Source of the DNA: Caenorhabditis elegans
Lineage: Eukaryota > Nematoda > Chromadorea > Rhabditida > Rhabditidae
Direction: 5' to 3'
DNA length: 64,000 nt
Assembly (NCBI RefSeq): GCF_000002985.6
Contig: NC_003282.8
Coordinates: 992,001 to 1,056,000, forward strand
A program made the position numbers and the translations under genes. The notes below the pieces were generated by a model. That model was not told where the DNA came from and did not search any database. It saw nothing but the letters and a program-made list of their open reading frames with translations. Shown here in pieces: positions 11,652-23,700 of the stretch (position 1 is its first letter; each line of letters begins with the position of its first letter).

Positions 11652-13856
11652 TTATTTGGAGAGTCTCTGCCAACGATTTGGAGGCCAAATAATGTGCGTG
11701 GCACGTCCTTTGACTAGTGATGTGCTTACCTGAAAAATTGAAAAATTTGGAATTTTTCATATTTTACAGAATTTTAGTATCGAAACTCGAAATCTCCGCA
11801 AAATTTAAGTTGGTAATCGAAAAGCTAGAAGTCTCTAGCTCAATTTTGAAATTTCACCGGTTACTGTAGTCCCAGGAGTACGCAAACACCGAATTTGACG
11901 CGATTTTGAGCTAAAGCTCTGAAAATTTGGTGCTCGGTGTAAAAAACTATGGGGAATTTGAATTTGATACTAAAATCTCTGTAAAAAGCTTCGAAATCTA
12001 TTTTTTTTTTGTAAAATTTGACTAAAAATCTGATGTTTCCAAGAATTTGATAATGAAACTCGAAATCTCCGCAAAATTTAGGCTTAAACTCAAAAAACTA
12101 AAAGTCTCTAGCTCAATTTTTAAATTTTCCGGGTTACTGTAGCCACAAAAGTACGCAAACACCGACTACCGTAACCCAATACACCGAATTTGACGCGATT
12201 TTGAGCTAGAGCTCTGAAAATTTGGGGACTGACTAATTCAACTATGCAGATCTCGAATTTGGCAATTTTTAGAAAATTTTCGAAATTCTGAAACAAAATT
12301 TTGTCAATTTTTCGGTATACCAGCAAATTTATATACATTTTCACTATCGATTTCGAATTCTCCGCCACTCAATTAACAAACTATCTAATTTTCAGAGCTC
12401 TAGCTCAAAATCGCGTCAAATTCGGTGTTTGCGTACTTTTGGGGCTACAGTAACCCGCGAAAAATTTCAAAATCGAGTTAGCATTCCCAGAAAAACGCTC
12501 CCGGGCCCAGAATTTCACGCGGAATCCGAATTTCGTCTTGAAAACCGGGCGCTTACAGGTCCATAAACATTGCTATCGTGTCGATGTTCAGGATTATCCC
12601 CTTCCATCCAATAATGTCCCTTTGGGATGTCGGTAATCAGTTCGGGACGTTTCTCAGGGCGAACAATCGCATTTTCGACGGCGGTCACGCGTTTTATGTG
12701 CACTGCGTCTGGGTCTCGAGGCGATCTGAAAAAAGTTAAGTAAAAATTGGCGCGAAATTTGAAAATTTTGAAAAAAATCAATAAAAATTATTACACAAAT
12801 GTCAAAATAGTTCCCGGCGAGCATTTGTAGAGATTCCACGTGGATAACCAGACAATATCACGTTTATACCAACGAGCATCGCCGCCTTGAAGTGTCGGCT
12901 GCATTGAATTACCTGGAAAATATCGATTTTTCGATTTTCGGTAAATTTATCGATTTTTATAGAAAAATATAGATTTTCAAAAAATTATCGTTTTTTTTAG
13001 AACTTTTTTGATTTTTTAAAAGAAATTTTTCGTTTTTATTGAGAATTATCGATTTTTCTAGAAAAAATTATCGGGAAAAAGAATTTTTCACTTAAAAAAT
13101 TTGATTTTCAGGTAATTTATCGACGTTTCGAGAAAATTATCGATTTTTTTGAAAAATATCAATTTTTATCAAAAAATTTCGATTTTCAAAAAATTATCGT
13201 TTTTTTAAAAGAAATTTTTCGTTTTTATTGAGAATTATTGATTTAAAAAAAAAAGAAAATCATGGACTTTTTCGGGAAGTAATTGATTTTTTAACAAAAA
13301 TTATCGATTTCTTTAAACAATTATTGATTTTTCGAAGAAATTATCAATTTTCAAAAGTTATAGGTTTTTTCAAAAAAATGTTGACCATTTTTGGAGCAAT
13401 TTAGACTTTTTTTGGAAAATTATCGATTTTTTTTTTTTTTTTTAAATCAATTTTTCACCAAAAAATTTCGATTTTCAGGTGAGTTATCGATTTTTCTTCA
13501 AAAATTGCGATTTTTGGAAATTTTATCGATTTTTATAGAAAAATATAGATTTTTCCAAGAAATTATAATTTGTTAAATAACATTTTAGAATTTTTTAGAA
13601 GAAATTTTTCGTTTTTATTGAGAATTATCGATTTTTTTCGGGAAAATAGCAATTTTTCACTAAAAAATTTCGATTTTCAGGCCATTTATCGATTTTTCCT
13701 TTAAAATTTTGGAAATTTTGGATATATTGATTTTTTTTTCAATTTTTCACCGAAAAACTCACCAACAACCTGTGCGGGATGGCCGACAACGTCGAAAAAC
13801 GTGAAAACTACACAAGTTCCGACGGTTCCCTTCACTAAAGTACGGAAAATCCTCAT
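11652..13856 (-). CDS. immp-2: Mitochondrial inner-membrane protease subunit 2
   Basis: Four exons on the minus strand: 13856-13763, 12912-12795, 12725-12557, 11729-11652, giving 152 residues. An N-terminal hydrophobic segment (about residues 12-24) is followed by the catalytic serine motif GNSMQPT (S34), the general-base lysine in HIKRV (K82), the signal-peptidase box GDNPEHRHDSN and the IMMP2-specific end GRATHIIWPPNRW. This S26 protease trims bipartite presequences of intermembrane-space proteins (family knowledge). The last exon is 0.8 kb from exon 3 behind repeat DNA and is easily missed: reading on past the GTAAGC donor at 12556 gives 13 unrelated residues and loses the conserved tail. 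The trans-splice acceptor just before the ATG suggests it follows the MINDY gene in an operon. Confidence 0.93.
11750..12460. repeat. Dispersed repeat copies in immp-2 intron 3
   Basis: Three diverged copies, in both orientations, of a unit containing GCGTCAAATTCGGTGTTTGC, TTTTGAGCTAGAGCTCTGAAAATT and the TACTGTAG / GTACGCAAACACC pair. They fill most of the 827-bp intron. Confidence 0.7.
12913..13762. repeat. Simple AATTATCGATTTTT satellite in immp-2 intron 1
   Basis: The 850-bp intron consists largely of a degenerate short repeat around TTATCGATTTTT separated by A/T runs. The same motif recurs at 14740-14940, 7700-8000 and 8520-8740, always within introns or flanks. No exon was found in it. 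Confidence 0.65.
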
Positions 13857-13862
13857 TTTTTG

Positions 13863-13865
13863 CTG
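13863..13865 (-). promoter_or_regulatory. Trans-splice acceptor of immp-2
   Basis: On the minus strand AATTTTCCAG ends six bases before the immp-2 ATG. The MINDY stop codon is 465 bp upstream on the same strand, a spacing compatible with a worm operon and SL2-type addition. No AATAAA is seen between them; a GATAAA variant at about 14098 may serve. Confidence 0.55.
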
Positions 13866-14320
13866 GAAAATTAGTTTTTTTTTTCAGAAAAATTGCTTTT
13901 TCGGAGAAATTTTCATAATTTTTACATAAAAATTCTGAAAAAAAATTAAGAAAATGCTTAATTTTTTTGATAAAAAGCTGGAAAAATCTGTTTTAAAACA
14001 AATTTTTTTTAAAAATTAATAAAATCTAAAAATAATCGATAAGTATTGAAACTTGAAAAATCGCAAAAAAAATATTTTAAATGAAAATCTAGCGACAAAT
14101 TTATCAAAAAATATAGCAAATAAATACACAAAAAACCGAAAAAACTAACGAAAACCGGCGAAAATTGGCATTTTACAACATAAAACTGTACATTTTGAGT
14201 AAAAACTGGGAAATTCATAGGGAAAATGAAGATTTTTGCAATTTTTAATGTAAAATTCAGTTGAAAACAGGCATTTTTTAGCTAAAAAAATGTGAAAAAT
14301 TCCGATTTTCAGCTCAAAAA

Positions 14321-17300
14321 TCACATAATCAGACACGATTTTCCGCCTGCTCCCGAATTTCTCGTTGGTGACGTCTCTGGCGGAGCTCTTGCAGTCTGTG
14401 GAGCCGGTGGAGCTGGAGCCCGATGCTGGGGGCTCACTGGAGCAGAATGATGAGCAGAAGTGTGCTCCACAGCTTCAATTCCTTGTTCAATTGGAGAATT
14501 ATCGGAAATTTGAAGTTTTTCGAATGATTCAGGTGATGGGTGAGTTGTTGGTGGGGTTATTGGTCTGAAAAATTGCACATTTTGGGTGAAAATTGCGGAA
14601 AAATCTGAATTTTTAGTGATTTTGGGCTGAAAATTGTAATTCAAAATTTTGGGTTTTTCAGGTGAAAAATGTGATTTAAAAAAACTTTTTAAGGGGTTTG
14701 ACGGCAAAATTGCCAAATTTTGACGAAAATCAATTTTTACGGAAAAATCGATAAACTACCTGAAAATCGATGATTTTATAAGAAAAATAAATATCGATTT
14801 TGCCAGAAAATTATCGATTTTTCCAGAAAATTAAAAATTTTTTGATAAAAAATGGGGTTTTCCCGATTATTATCGATTTTTTCACAAAATTATCGATTTC
14901 TTCACAAAATTATCGATTTTTAAAGGAAAAATTGCCGAAATTTGATGATTTTCGGGTGAAAATTCAATAAAAATCGGGAATTTCAAGAGCTTCTAAGGTA
15001 AAATTTTGAATTTTTCACACATTTTTCATCGATTTGGGTACGAAAAATGTATAAAAATGAGAAAATTTCATGATTTTTCGACTTAAAATTTTTTTTCGCA
15101 TTTTGTAATTTTTGGCTCGAAAAATGGCCTAAAAATTTCGAAATTTAAATATTTTCGCCAGAAAAAATATATAATTTCCCATCAAAAATCTTAAATTTTT
15201 GAGTTTTTATGCAGAAAATTGCACAATTTCCAAATTTTTCGCCTCGAAAATTGTGAAAATTCCCGATTTTTTGCTATAAAAATCGAATTTTACTTGAAAT
15301 TTCCAAAATCTCCATTAACAAAAATGCAGTCTCCATCGACACTGCTAAAAGTCTCCCAAACAATATTTGGCTCATCGCAAAGACCCTCATCCGACACCAA
15401 TTTGAAGATTTCGTCCTGAAAAATGCGAAAATTAGTGAAAAATCTGAATTTTTCGCTTAAAAAATCGGATTTTAAACACATTTTTCAACGTAAAAACCGC
15501 CAAATTTTTCCAATTTTCTTATTTTTTCCAACGCACTCTTCTCTTTAAAATCGTCGAAAAATGATTATTATGGAATACAACAGCGAGTTCTCCGTCTTTC
15601 ATCCGTTCCATAAGTGATGCTAAGCCGTGAAATGTGATTTGTGAGATACTTTCGTCGTAAAAAGTCCTCAAAAGCTCAGTTTCCGTGCTCTGATCGCCGC
15701 ACATTTTCTCCACAAGCTCATTGTAGTTCAGATTGCGAATTAGGTCGTAGAGAACTGAAAAAATGAGGTTTTTGGACGGTTTCTTTTGGGAAAATTGATG
15801 ATTTTTCCGCTGAAAAACGAAAAATTTTACATTTTTCGATTTTTCGGTGATTTTCTATCACATTTTCTGCCAAAAAAACCTTGCAAGTCGATAAAATTTA
15901 TAGAAAAATTTAAAAATAGTGCAATTTGGCGCCGCGATGTTTGCGTACTCCGCCAACTACAGTACCCCACGAGCGAAGAACTTCTTTTTCGAATTTTTGC
16001 TCTAAAATTGCACATTTTCTGAGCTATTCCTGGAAAATCGTTTGATTTTTCTGCTTTTTTCCGGGAAAATTCAAAATTTTCAGGTAAAAATCAACATGTT
16101 TCCACTTAAAAACGCAAAATTTATAGTTTTCAGAGTTGAAATTCGAAATTTTTGGGCTTTTTCATGCAAAAATTGGGATTTTTCACAATTTTTGCCGAAA
16201 ATTGCGAGGTTTTTCAAGTTTTTCTATAATTTTTGCCAAAAAATCGATAAAATTCGGAGAAAAATAATGCATTCTGGCGCCGCGGTGTTTGCGTACTCCG
16301 CCAACTACAGTACCCGAACGAAATTATTTTTCGAATTTTATTTCCATAAAATTGTACATTTTTTCGAGTTTTCATTGAAGATTTCCCGATTTTTAGTGAT
16401 TTTTCGTGTTTCTAGGGTAATTTTTTACTGAAAAATCTGACATTTTGATAAAAATTGCACTTTCTCGAAATTTCGAGTTTTTCGCAATTTTCATGCCAAA
16501 AATCACCTGTAAACTGCGGATCTGGTAGCCAAACATGATACAAATTCACTGAAACCAAGTCGAATAACGATAGTGCCGGCGTGAATTCAAATGTGTCGAC
16601 AGCGCTGAAAAATCGGAGAAATTTAATGGTTTTAGGGTGACAACCAGGCGATTTTGTGAATTTTTTGTGTAAAAATAGTGAAAATCTGGGAAAATTGGCG
16701 AATTTTTGGTGCGAAAAATGTGGAAAAAAAAATTGGGTTTTAACGGAAAAATGTTATTTTTCCCAAAAAAAAAACAGGAGTTTTACATGAAATTTCGCGA
16801 TTTTTAGCGTAAATTACGGTATTTTTTCTCGAATTTTGGCCGTTTTCCACACCTAAATTTCACATTAACATCTAATCCATTGACAAGTGTCTCCATAATA
16901 TTCATCACGTCTCCCAAATTCGCTTCGAACGTTTCTTTCAGTTTTTCGTCGTTTTCCGGCGGAGCTCGAGCCAAAATGACATTTGTGAGCAAATTGAGCA
17001 AATTTGTGGAAGTTACCACGTAGCTTGACGGTATTGTGAGCTTTCCTGCAATTTTTTGGAGTTTTTTGAGTAAAAATTGGCAAAAAAGCGATATTTTCCA
17101 GATTTTTGAAATGAAAATCGAAAAAAGTACACATTTTTCGGTTTTAATATGCAAAAAACCGGATTTTTAGGATGAAAAATGTGAAAAATTCAAGTTTTTA
17201 ATTAAAATCTGTCCAAAATTGCAAAATTTCCAGTTTTTGGTGAAAAATTCTTGATTTTCAGAATAAAAAGATTTTTAAACCTTTTAAAACCAGCGCATTG

Positions 17301-17661
17301 ATCAGCGCAATCAAAGGACATGGCCCATTAATATTTTGGGTTACAATTTGATATTCAATCGGCCCGAAGCGAATTTTTTTGGTCTGAAAAAAGGGAAAAA
17401 TTGATTTTTTTCAAAGGTTTTACTAGGAAAAACCTTGAAATAACGCAGATTTTTGGCTTCAGGGGACTCTTCCGTTGATTTTCCCAGCGATTTATCCAGA
17501 GATTGTAAAATTTCAGCTTTCTCTGACTTTTCCGGCTGAAAATCGATAAATTGTTGGTTTTTTGATGAATTTTTCAGCAAATTTTACAAAAACCAACTCA
17601 CGTTTTCAATTTCCACATCATTTTCAGCATTTCCAGCACTTTCCCCGTCTTTTAGCTCCAT
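14321..17661 (-). CDS. MINDY (FAM63) deubiquitinase with CaaX end
   Basis: Eight exons on the minus strand: 17661-17602, 17535-17434, 17383-17281, 17045-16853, 16604-16507, 15754-15537, 15415-15294, 14564-14321, giving 379 residues. The MINDY fold is clear: catalytic C76 in NGPCPLIAL, LDVNVKFS, the FEFTPALSLFDL block, YNELVEKMCG, TFHGL, catalytic H250 in FHNNHFST, then EPNIVWE and VDGDCIF. MINDY enzymes trim K48-linked polyubiquitin (family knowledge). The tail is Pro/Ala/Ser-rich and ends SCLIM, a CaaX box whose final Met favours farnesylation. The N-terminal 50 residues are Ser/Glu/Lys-rich and look disordered. No acceptor precedes the ATG, so it probably has its own promoter in the 0.85-kb gap shared with divergent atg-3, and may head an operon with immp-2. 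Confidence 0.93.
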
Positions 17662-18484
17662 TTTTGCGAGAAAAATCGCGAAAAACAATCACGGGAGGAA
17701 TGTTTGCGCGTCAAATCGGGACATTGGCGTACGCAAACACCCGACGCGACGACAAAATGCACAGTTGCTCACGTGAGACACTGTCAGCCGAGAAAATGCT
17801 GTAATTTATCGATTTTGCTGTAATTTTTTGGTTTTTTGAGTGAAAAATTCGTGTTTTTAAGTTTTTTTTTAGCTGTGAAGTTGAGATTTTATCAGGTAGA
17901 AGCTAGGAAATTCGAAAATTCAAGTTTGCTCAGTTTAAAAATGTTCCAACAGCTTAAAATGAAAAAAAAAAAAAATCTTTAAAATCGCCCTGTTTCGCCA
18001 GTTTTCGCTTTTTTCCGAAAAAATTCTGGAAAAAACCGATTTTCTCTTACTATTTTCTGTTTGTTTCCATTTTCCAGTGATAAATTTGAATTTTTCGTGA
18101 TATTTTGGTGTACTGTATCTCCAAGAGTACGCAATCACCTCACGCAACCTCACCTCACGCAAAAATGCACAAAAACTCAAAATTTCACTTATTGCTTACT
18201 TTTTTCCACGTCTCTACGAGCTTTTCTCCTTTTTTAGTGTAAAATTCGATTTTTCCACGCATTTTCATCCTAAAACAACTGCTTTCAGTCGTTTTTGCGT
18301 CTTCTCGGGTTACTGTAGTGCCGAAAGTACGCAACCACCGAACACCTCACGCGAAAATGCACAAAAACTCAAAATTTAGCTAAAAGTGTGGGAAAACCAG
18401 TGAGATAGGGGTAAACATAGGCACTGAGATCGAATTCCGCATTAACTTTTCTCTGAAATTATCGATTTTCGCCATTTTTTTTCT
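17662..18484. promoter_or_regulatory. Divergent promoter region, MINDY gene and atg-3
   Basis: An 0.84-kb gap between two genes read outward. No coding exon seen. It contains three dispersed repeat copies (GTACGCAA type), including GC-richer stretches CACCTCACGCAAAAATGCAC given twice (about 18155-18180 and 18340-18370). No specific factor site can be named. Confidence 0.45.
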
Positions 18485-18487
18485 CAG
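18485..18487 (+). promoter_or_regulatory. Trans-splice acceptor of atg-3
   Basis: TTTTTTCTCAG ends at 18487, 18 nt before the ATG at 18506. The upstream neighbour is divergent, so this gene is first in its unit and SL1 addition would be expected. Confidence 0.55.
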
Positions 18488-18505
18488 AAAAATCGCGGGA
18501 AAACG

Positions 18506-20431
18506 ATGGATATGCAAAATCTAGTGAACAATTTAAAAAGTGCTGCCCTACAAATCGGCGAGACCTTCACCCCAGTGCTCCGAGAGTCAAAATTCCGTGA
18601 AACCGGAGTTCTAACACCGGAAGAATACGTGGCGGCCGGCGATCACCTCGTCCATCACTGTCCCACGTGGAAATGGGCCGGCGCGTCGGATCCGTCGAAA
18701 ATTCGCACGTTTTTGCCGATTGATAAGCAATTTTTGATTACGAGGAATGTTCCGTGTCACAAACGATGCAAACAAATGGAATACGACGAGAAATTGGAAA
18801 AAGTACGGCGGAAAATCTGGTTTTTTTTTTCATAAAAAATGCTATTTTTCAATGAAAAACTGGAAAAATGGGCCCAAAAGTTCATTTTTGTTAATTTTTT
18901 GGCGTAAAAAATTTTTTTTTCGGACTTTTTGTATGAAAATGCCAGATTTTTTGCATTTTTTAGTAAAAAACTAGAAAAATTGGTTGTTATAAATTTTTTT
19001 TGGCGTAAAAACTTATTTTTTCGAAAGTTTTGCATGAAAATTGCCAGATTTTTTTTTCATTTTTCACCGAAAAACTAGAAAAAATTTGCAGTGGCGGTGT
19101 ACGGTAGCCGCTAAAGTACGCAAACACCGCGGCGCCAGAATGCACCATTTTTTCCCAAATTTTATTTTTTTTTACCGTAAATACTGCATTTTTGCAAAAA
19201 TTTGACGAAAAACTTGAAAAGTCTCGCAATTTTCTGCAAAAAATTGTATGGAAAAAAAGCTTTTTTTTCTCGTAAAACTACATTTTTGTCTAGAAACAAT
19301 ATTTTTGACTGAAAACTTAGATTTTTTGAACTAAAATCATTAAAATTGTCTTTTTTTCCCTAAAAACGAAAAAAATGTGTCAAAAATCAGTTAATTTTGT
19401 AGAATCCCCGTGAAAAAAGCTGTAAATTTCAACATTTTCTGGAAAATTTCGCTAAAAACCACAATTTTCCCCTAAAAAGTCGATATTTCCAGATAATCAA
19501 CGAAGAAGACGGCGAATATCAAACCAGTGACGAGACGGGATGGGTCGATACTCATCATTATGAGAAGGAACACGAGAAAAATGAAGAAAAAGAGGTAAAA
19601 ATATCGATTTTTGCCTTAAAATTTGAATTTCCACCCGGTGCTTGGGGTACGGTAGTCGCCAAAGTACGCAAACACCGCGACGTAAAAATTTATTTATCAA
19701 AATTAGACATTTTTATCCCAAAAATCGTGATAAGACCTGTTTTTCAGAGGATATAAATGGAAAATCATCATTTTTCGGCCTAAAATCAGCGGTTTTATAC
19801 TTTTTGCCCCTAAAATCCGTGATTTTTTTCGCACTAATTCTTCAATTTTTTCCAGCAATCAACTGCTCCACCACCAGCTGCCCCAGAGGACTCTGACGAC
19901 GACGACGAGGAGCCGCTGGATCTGGATGAGCTGGGCCTCGACGACGACGAAGAGGATCCCAATCGATTTGTAGTTGAGAAGAAGCCGCTGGCCGCCGGCA
20001 ACGATAATTCGGGAGAAGTCGAAAAAGTTCGGACCTATGATTTGCACATTTGCTATGACAAGTATTATCAGGTATCTCCCTGATAAGCTGAAATTTCTGG
20101 AAAAAAAAAATCAAATTTCCAGGTTCCCCGGCTCTTCCTGATGGGCTACGACGAGAACCGGCGCCCGCTGACCGTCGAGCAAACTTATGAGGACTTTTCC
20201 GCCGATCATTCCAACAAAACGATCACTGTTGAAGCTCATCCGTCTGTCGATCTCACAATGCCCACCGTTCACCCGTGCAAACACGCCGAAATGATGAAGC
20301 GGCTTATCAATCAATATGCAGAGTCTGGAAAGGTGCTCGGTGTGCACGAATATCTGTTTTTATTCTTGAAATTCGTGCAGGCGGTCATTCCGACTATTGA
20401 GTATGACTATACTCGTGCTATTAAATTGTAA
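18506..20431 (+). CDS. atg-3: Autophagy E2-like conjugating enzyme ATG3
   Basis: Four exons, all phase 0: 18506-18802, 19493-19594, 19856-20071, 20123-20431, giving 307 residues (human ATG3 has 314). The N-terminal amphipathic start and the block [20 protein letters not shown]...TWKWAG are typical. An acidic insert (about residues 140-170, [23 protein letters not shown]) is the flexible region that meets ATG7 and ATG12-ATG5 in other species. The core [20 protein letters not shown] and the active-site cysteine C257 in VHPCKH follow. ATG3 moves Atg8/LGG-1 from ATG7 to phosphatidylethanolamine (family knowledge). An AATAAA lies at 20555-20560. Confidence 0.97.
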
Positions 20432-20787
20432 ATGTTTCAAATTGATGTTTCTATTCGCTCACCAACTTGTATTTTGTATGTAAATGAAGAAATTGTTGCA
20501 TTTTTCAAGTTTTTTACCCAAGAAAAACCTAAAAATAACGAAAATCCATCCCGAAATAAATAAATAAATTAAAGGCGCACACATTTCCCCGCGTGGGTCT
20601 CACAACGATACGCGCCCTCAATGCCGTCAGACGCGTCGCGTGCGTTTCGAAACTATCGCGTCGCGTGCCCAAATAAACTAATTATTGCGCGAAATTCGCA
20701 CTAAAAAGTCGGAAAAAGTACCGAAAAGTTCAGATTTTTTCGAATTTTTTGCTGAAATCTACGACCAGGAGCTGACCCCGCTTCAAA
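20432..20787. other. Gap between atg-3 and rbm-39
   Basis: Holds the atg-3 3' end (overlapping AATAAA signals at 20555-20568) and a GC-rich block (about 20580-20665) dense in CG dinucleotides (ACGCGTCGCGTGCG). The block could be the rbm-39 promoter. The 357-bp spacing would also permit an operon, but the acceptor before the rbm-39 ATG (ACGACCAG, about 20768) is weak. Confidence 0.5.
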
Positions 20788-23700
20788 ATGACCGACGGAT
20801 CGATGGACATCGACGCGATGCTCGAGGGAGGCCTTGAGATGGCGAAAAACGTAAGCTCACCCATTTTCAGGCGATTTTCAACGCTCCATGTGCCAATTTT
20901 TTTGCAGGACAGATCACAAAGTCGTCAAAGATCGCCGGCAAGATCGAATCGTTCGAGGTTAGTGCAAAAAATGGAAAAACTCCTAGAATTATTTTATTTG
21001 TTAACCATTTTTGTTCAAAAAATTAGTTTTTGGGTGAAAATTCTCAATTCAAAGCTATGTAGAGTGCCGTTTAGACCGTCGAGAGTCCCCATTCAATCAG
21101 ATGTCGACTGAAATTCGCCGAAAATCGCCGAAAAACTTGGGTTCGTTGCCCCCGGTGTATTTTTGTTCCAGGCTCTTCCTCCTACGGCGGCACTCACTCT
21201 TCAATCCCCTTTCAGGCGCACATCGACTGGCGAAAAACGCCGAAAAACACCAGAAAAACCACGGGGACATTGAAAAAAAAAAAGATGGAAAAAGAGAGAA
21301 AATTCGAAAAATGCTCAAAAAAACGTTTCAGATCCCGATCAAAAGACAGGAAAAGCTCGTCACGCCGTTCCAGAAGCCGTAGCCGTGATCGACGAGGTGA
21401 TCGAGGTGATCGTCGACGATCGAGGAGCCGGAGCAAGGATCGTCGCACCACTCGGAGACGCTCACCGAGCCGTGAGCGAAGACGAAGCCGTAGCAGAGAT
21501 CGTGGAGCACCGAGAAGACGCTCGAGGCAAGGAATTGAGAAGATTTGGAGGGGGAAAATGAGATGGAGAAAAGTGGAGATTTCTTGCAGATTTTCTTCAA
21601 GCTCGCCAGAATTTCTGGAAAAGCACACAATTTTTGGCCTGAAAATCGATTTTTGAACGAATTTATTTGCATTTTCCTCGAAAAATTCAGATTTTATTCA
21701 ATTTTTAGAGGATTTTCATTTAAAAATCTATAAAAATCCTGTTTTCCCGCTGAAATTTCGATTTTTTAACTTTTTCGTCCAAAAATTCATGGTTACCTGA
21801 AAAAAATAGATTTTTAAGGAATTTTTAGTCGATTTTCCCCGAAAAAAAGTCGAGTTTTTTTTGATTAAAAATGAAAAATGAAAAATACAGTTAAAATTCC
21901 CCAATTTCTGAGATTGTAACTGGAAAAACCACGAAAATTCGCCTTAAATCGAATTTGATCTTCTGAAAATCCTGTTTTTCCGAAATTTCTCAAAAATCGT
22001 CATTTGTGAACTAAAAAACAGTGAAAATTGCGTAATTTCTGTGAATTTTCTCGAAAAATTGAAGTTTTACCGCTAAAAATAAGGTTTTAACGAGTTTTTA
22101 GCTTTAAGCATCTGACAATTACTCAATTTTTCGGGAAATATCCTTTTTTTTTTCATTAAAAAATGGGGTTTTATTGAAAAATCGCTGCAAATCTCCCATT
22201 TTCAGCGAGATTTTTAAAAATTCAAATTTTTTGCAGAACCCGATCTCGTGACCGTCGACGCTCTCCACCACGTCGTCGTGATCGCCGGACTCCGCCGAGA
22301 CGTTCACCAGGAAGAAGAAGCCCGCCACGAAGTATGGGAAAACCTGAAAATTGATTTAAAAAATCGAAATTTTCTAGCTAAAAGTGGTCCAAAATCGCAA
22401 TTTTCTAGCTAAAAATCGCTAAAAATCTGTAAATTCGCTCTAAAGTTTGGGAAGTGCAAAATTTTCGAGCTAAAATTTGCTGAAAATCGAAATTTTCTAG
22501 CTAAAAGTTGGCGAAGAACGACGGAATTTCGGTCTAAAGATTACAAAAAGTTGGAAATTCCAGTCAAAACCTACTGAAAACTGGTTAAAAACATAAAAAT
22601 GCCCAATTTTCCACAAATTTTTTTAAACAGATTTTCTGGAAATCTGCATTTTCAGCAAGTTTTCGGCCAAAATTTCAATAATTTCACCCCTTTTAAGCGA
22701 AAAATTCATATAAAAAATATGAAATTTCTCTAATTTCATGTCTTTTAGAGAATTTTCAGCCTTTTAATCAATTTTTAAAAGATTTTCACTGAAAAATCAA
22801 TGAAAATCCTGTTTTTTACAGCGGAATTTCAATTTTGTGGACATTTTTTCTCGAAAACTTCCAAAAAATGCCGAAAAAAGCGATTTAATCGAATTTTTAA
22901 TTAAAATTTTTATAATTTTCCGGAAAAATACTCGAAAAATCCAAATTTCCAGTCAAAACAATTGATTTTTTAAAATTAAATTTCCATAAAAACCTCTAAT
23001 TTTTCCCTCAAATTTTACCGAAAAATTTATGAAAAATTCTCTCAAAATTTCGCGAAGAATAGCTGAAAAAACCCCAATTTTCTCAGAAGAAAACTAATTT
23101 TGAACGAATAATTCAAAATTTTCTTCAATTTCACTCGAATTTTCGCAAAAAAAAATCCCAGTTTTCTTAAATTTCAGTTAGAAATTTACCATTTTTCCCG
23201 TAAAAATACTCTAAAAACCCCCAATTTCTCTTAAATTCACTCAAAAAATTTCCCGAGAAAATTTATGAAAAATTTAAAATTTTCCAATTTTCTCAACAAA
23301 AAAAAACTCAAAAAAAAAAAAAAAATGAAAACCTTCAATTTTCTTCAATTTCTTTCAAATTTTTTTGCGAAAAATCGCTGAAATCCTCCATTAATTTAGT
23401 TCAAAATTTCCATAAAAATCTCTAATTTCTCTCAAATTTCAGGCCGTCTTCCAGGACCCGAACGCCGTGACGTCATGCCATTCAATCCACGTCACTCGCC
23501 GCCTAAAAACGCGAAACTGGAATTAACAGCAGAAGAAAGAGATCAACGGACCCTTCTAATCATGCAAATTGCCCGTGACACCCGTCCACGTGACCTCGAA
23601 GAATTCTTTTCAGCCGTCGGAGCTGTTCGTGACGTCAGAATTATAACCGATTCGCGGACTGGTAGATCAAAAGGAATTTGCTATGTGGAATTTTGGGATG

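Larger units (their letters stand above)
15925..19690. repeat. Dispersed GTACGCAAACACCG / TACTGTAG repeat
   Basis: Short copies, in both orientations, of a block combining GGCGCCGCGGTGTTTGCGTA or its inverse with CTACAGTA. They lie at about 15930-15985, 16274-16325, 17710-17760, 18110-18165, 18300-18355, 19090-19140 and 19645-19685, with relatives in 11870-12460. They sit in introns of the MINDY and atg-3 genes and in the gap between them. Confidence 0.7.

Noticed and set aside
12515-12556. Open-frame end of immp-2 exon 3 (SARFSRRNSDSA, stop)
   Set aside because: It lies past a strong GTAAGC donor, matches no IMMP2 sequence, and a conserved final exon exists at 11652-11729.
21212-21628. 138-residue Arg/Leu/Ser-rich frame on the minus strand
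   Set aside because: It is the antisense of the rbm-39 RS-repeat exon; composition alone keeps it open.
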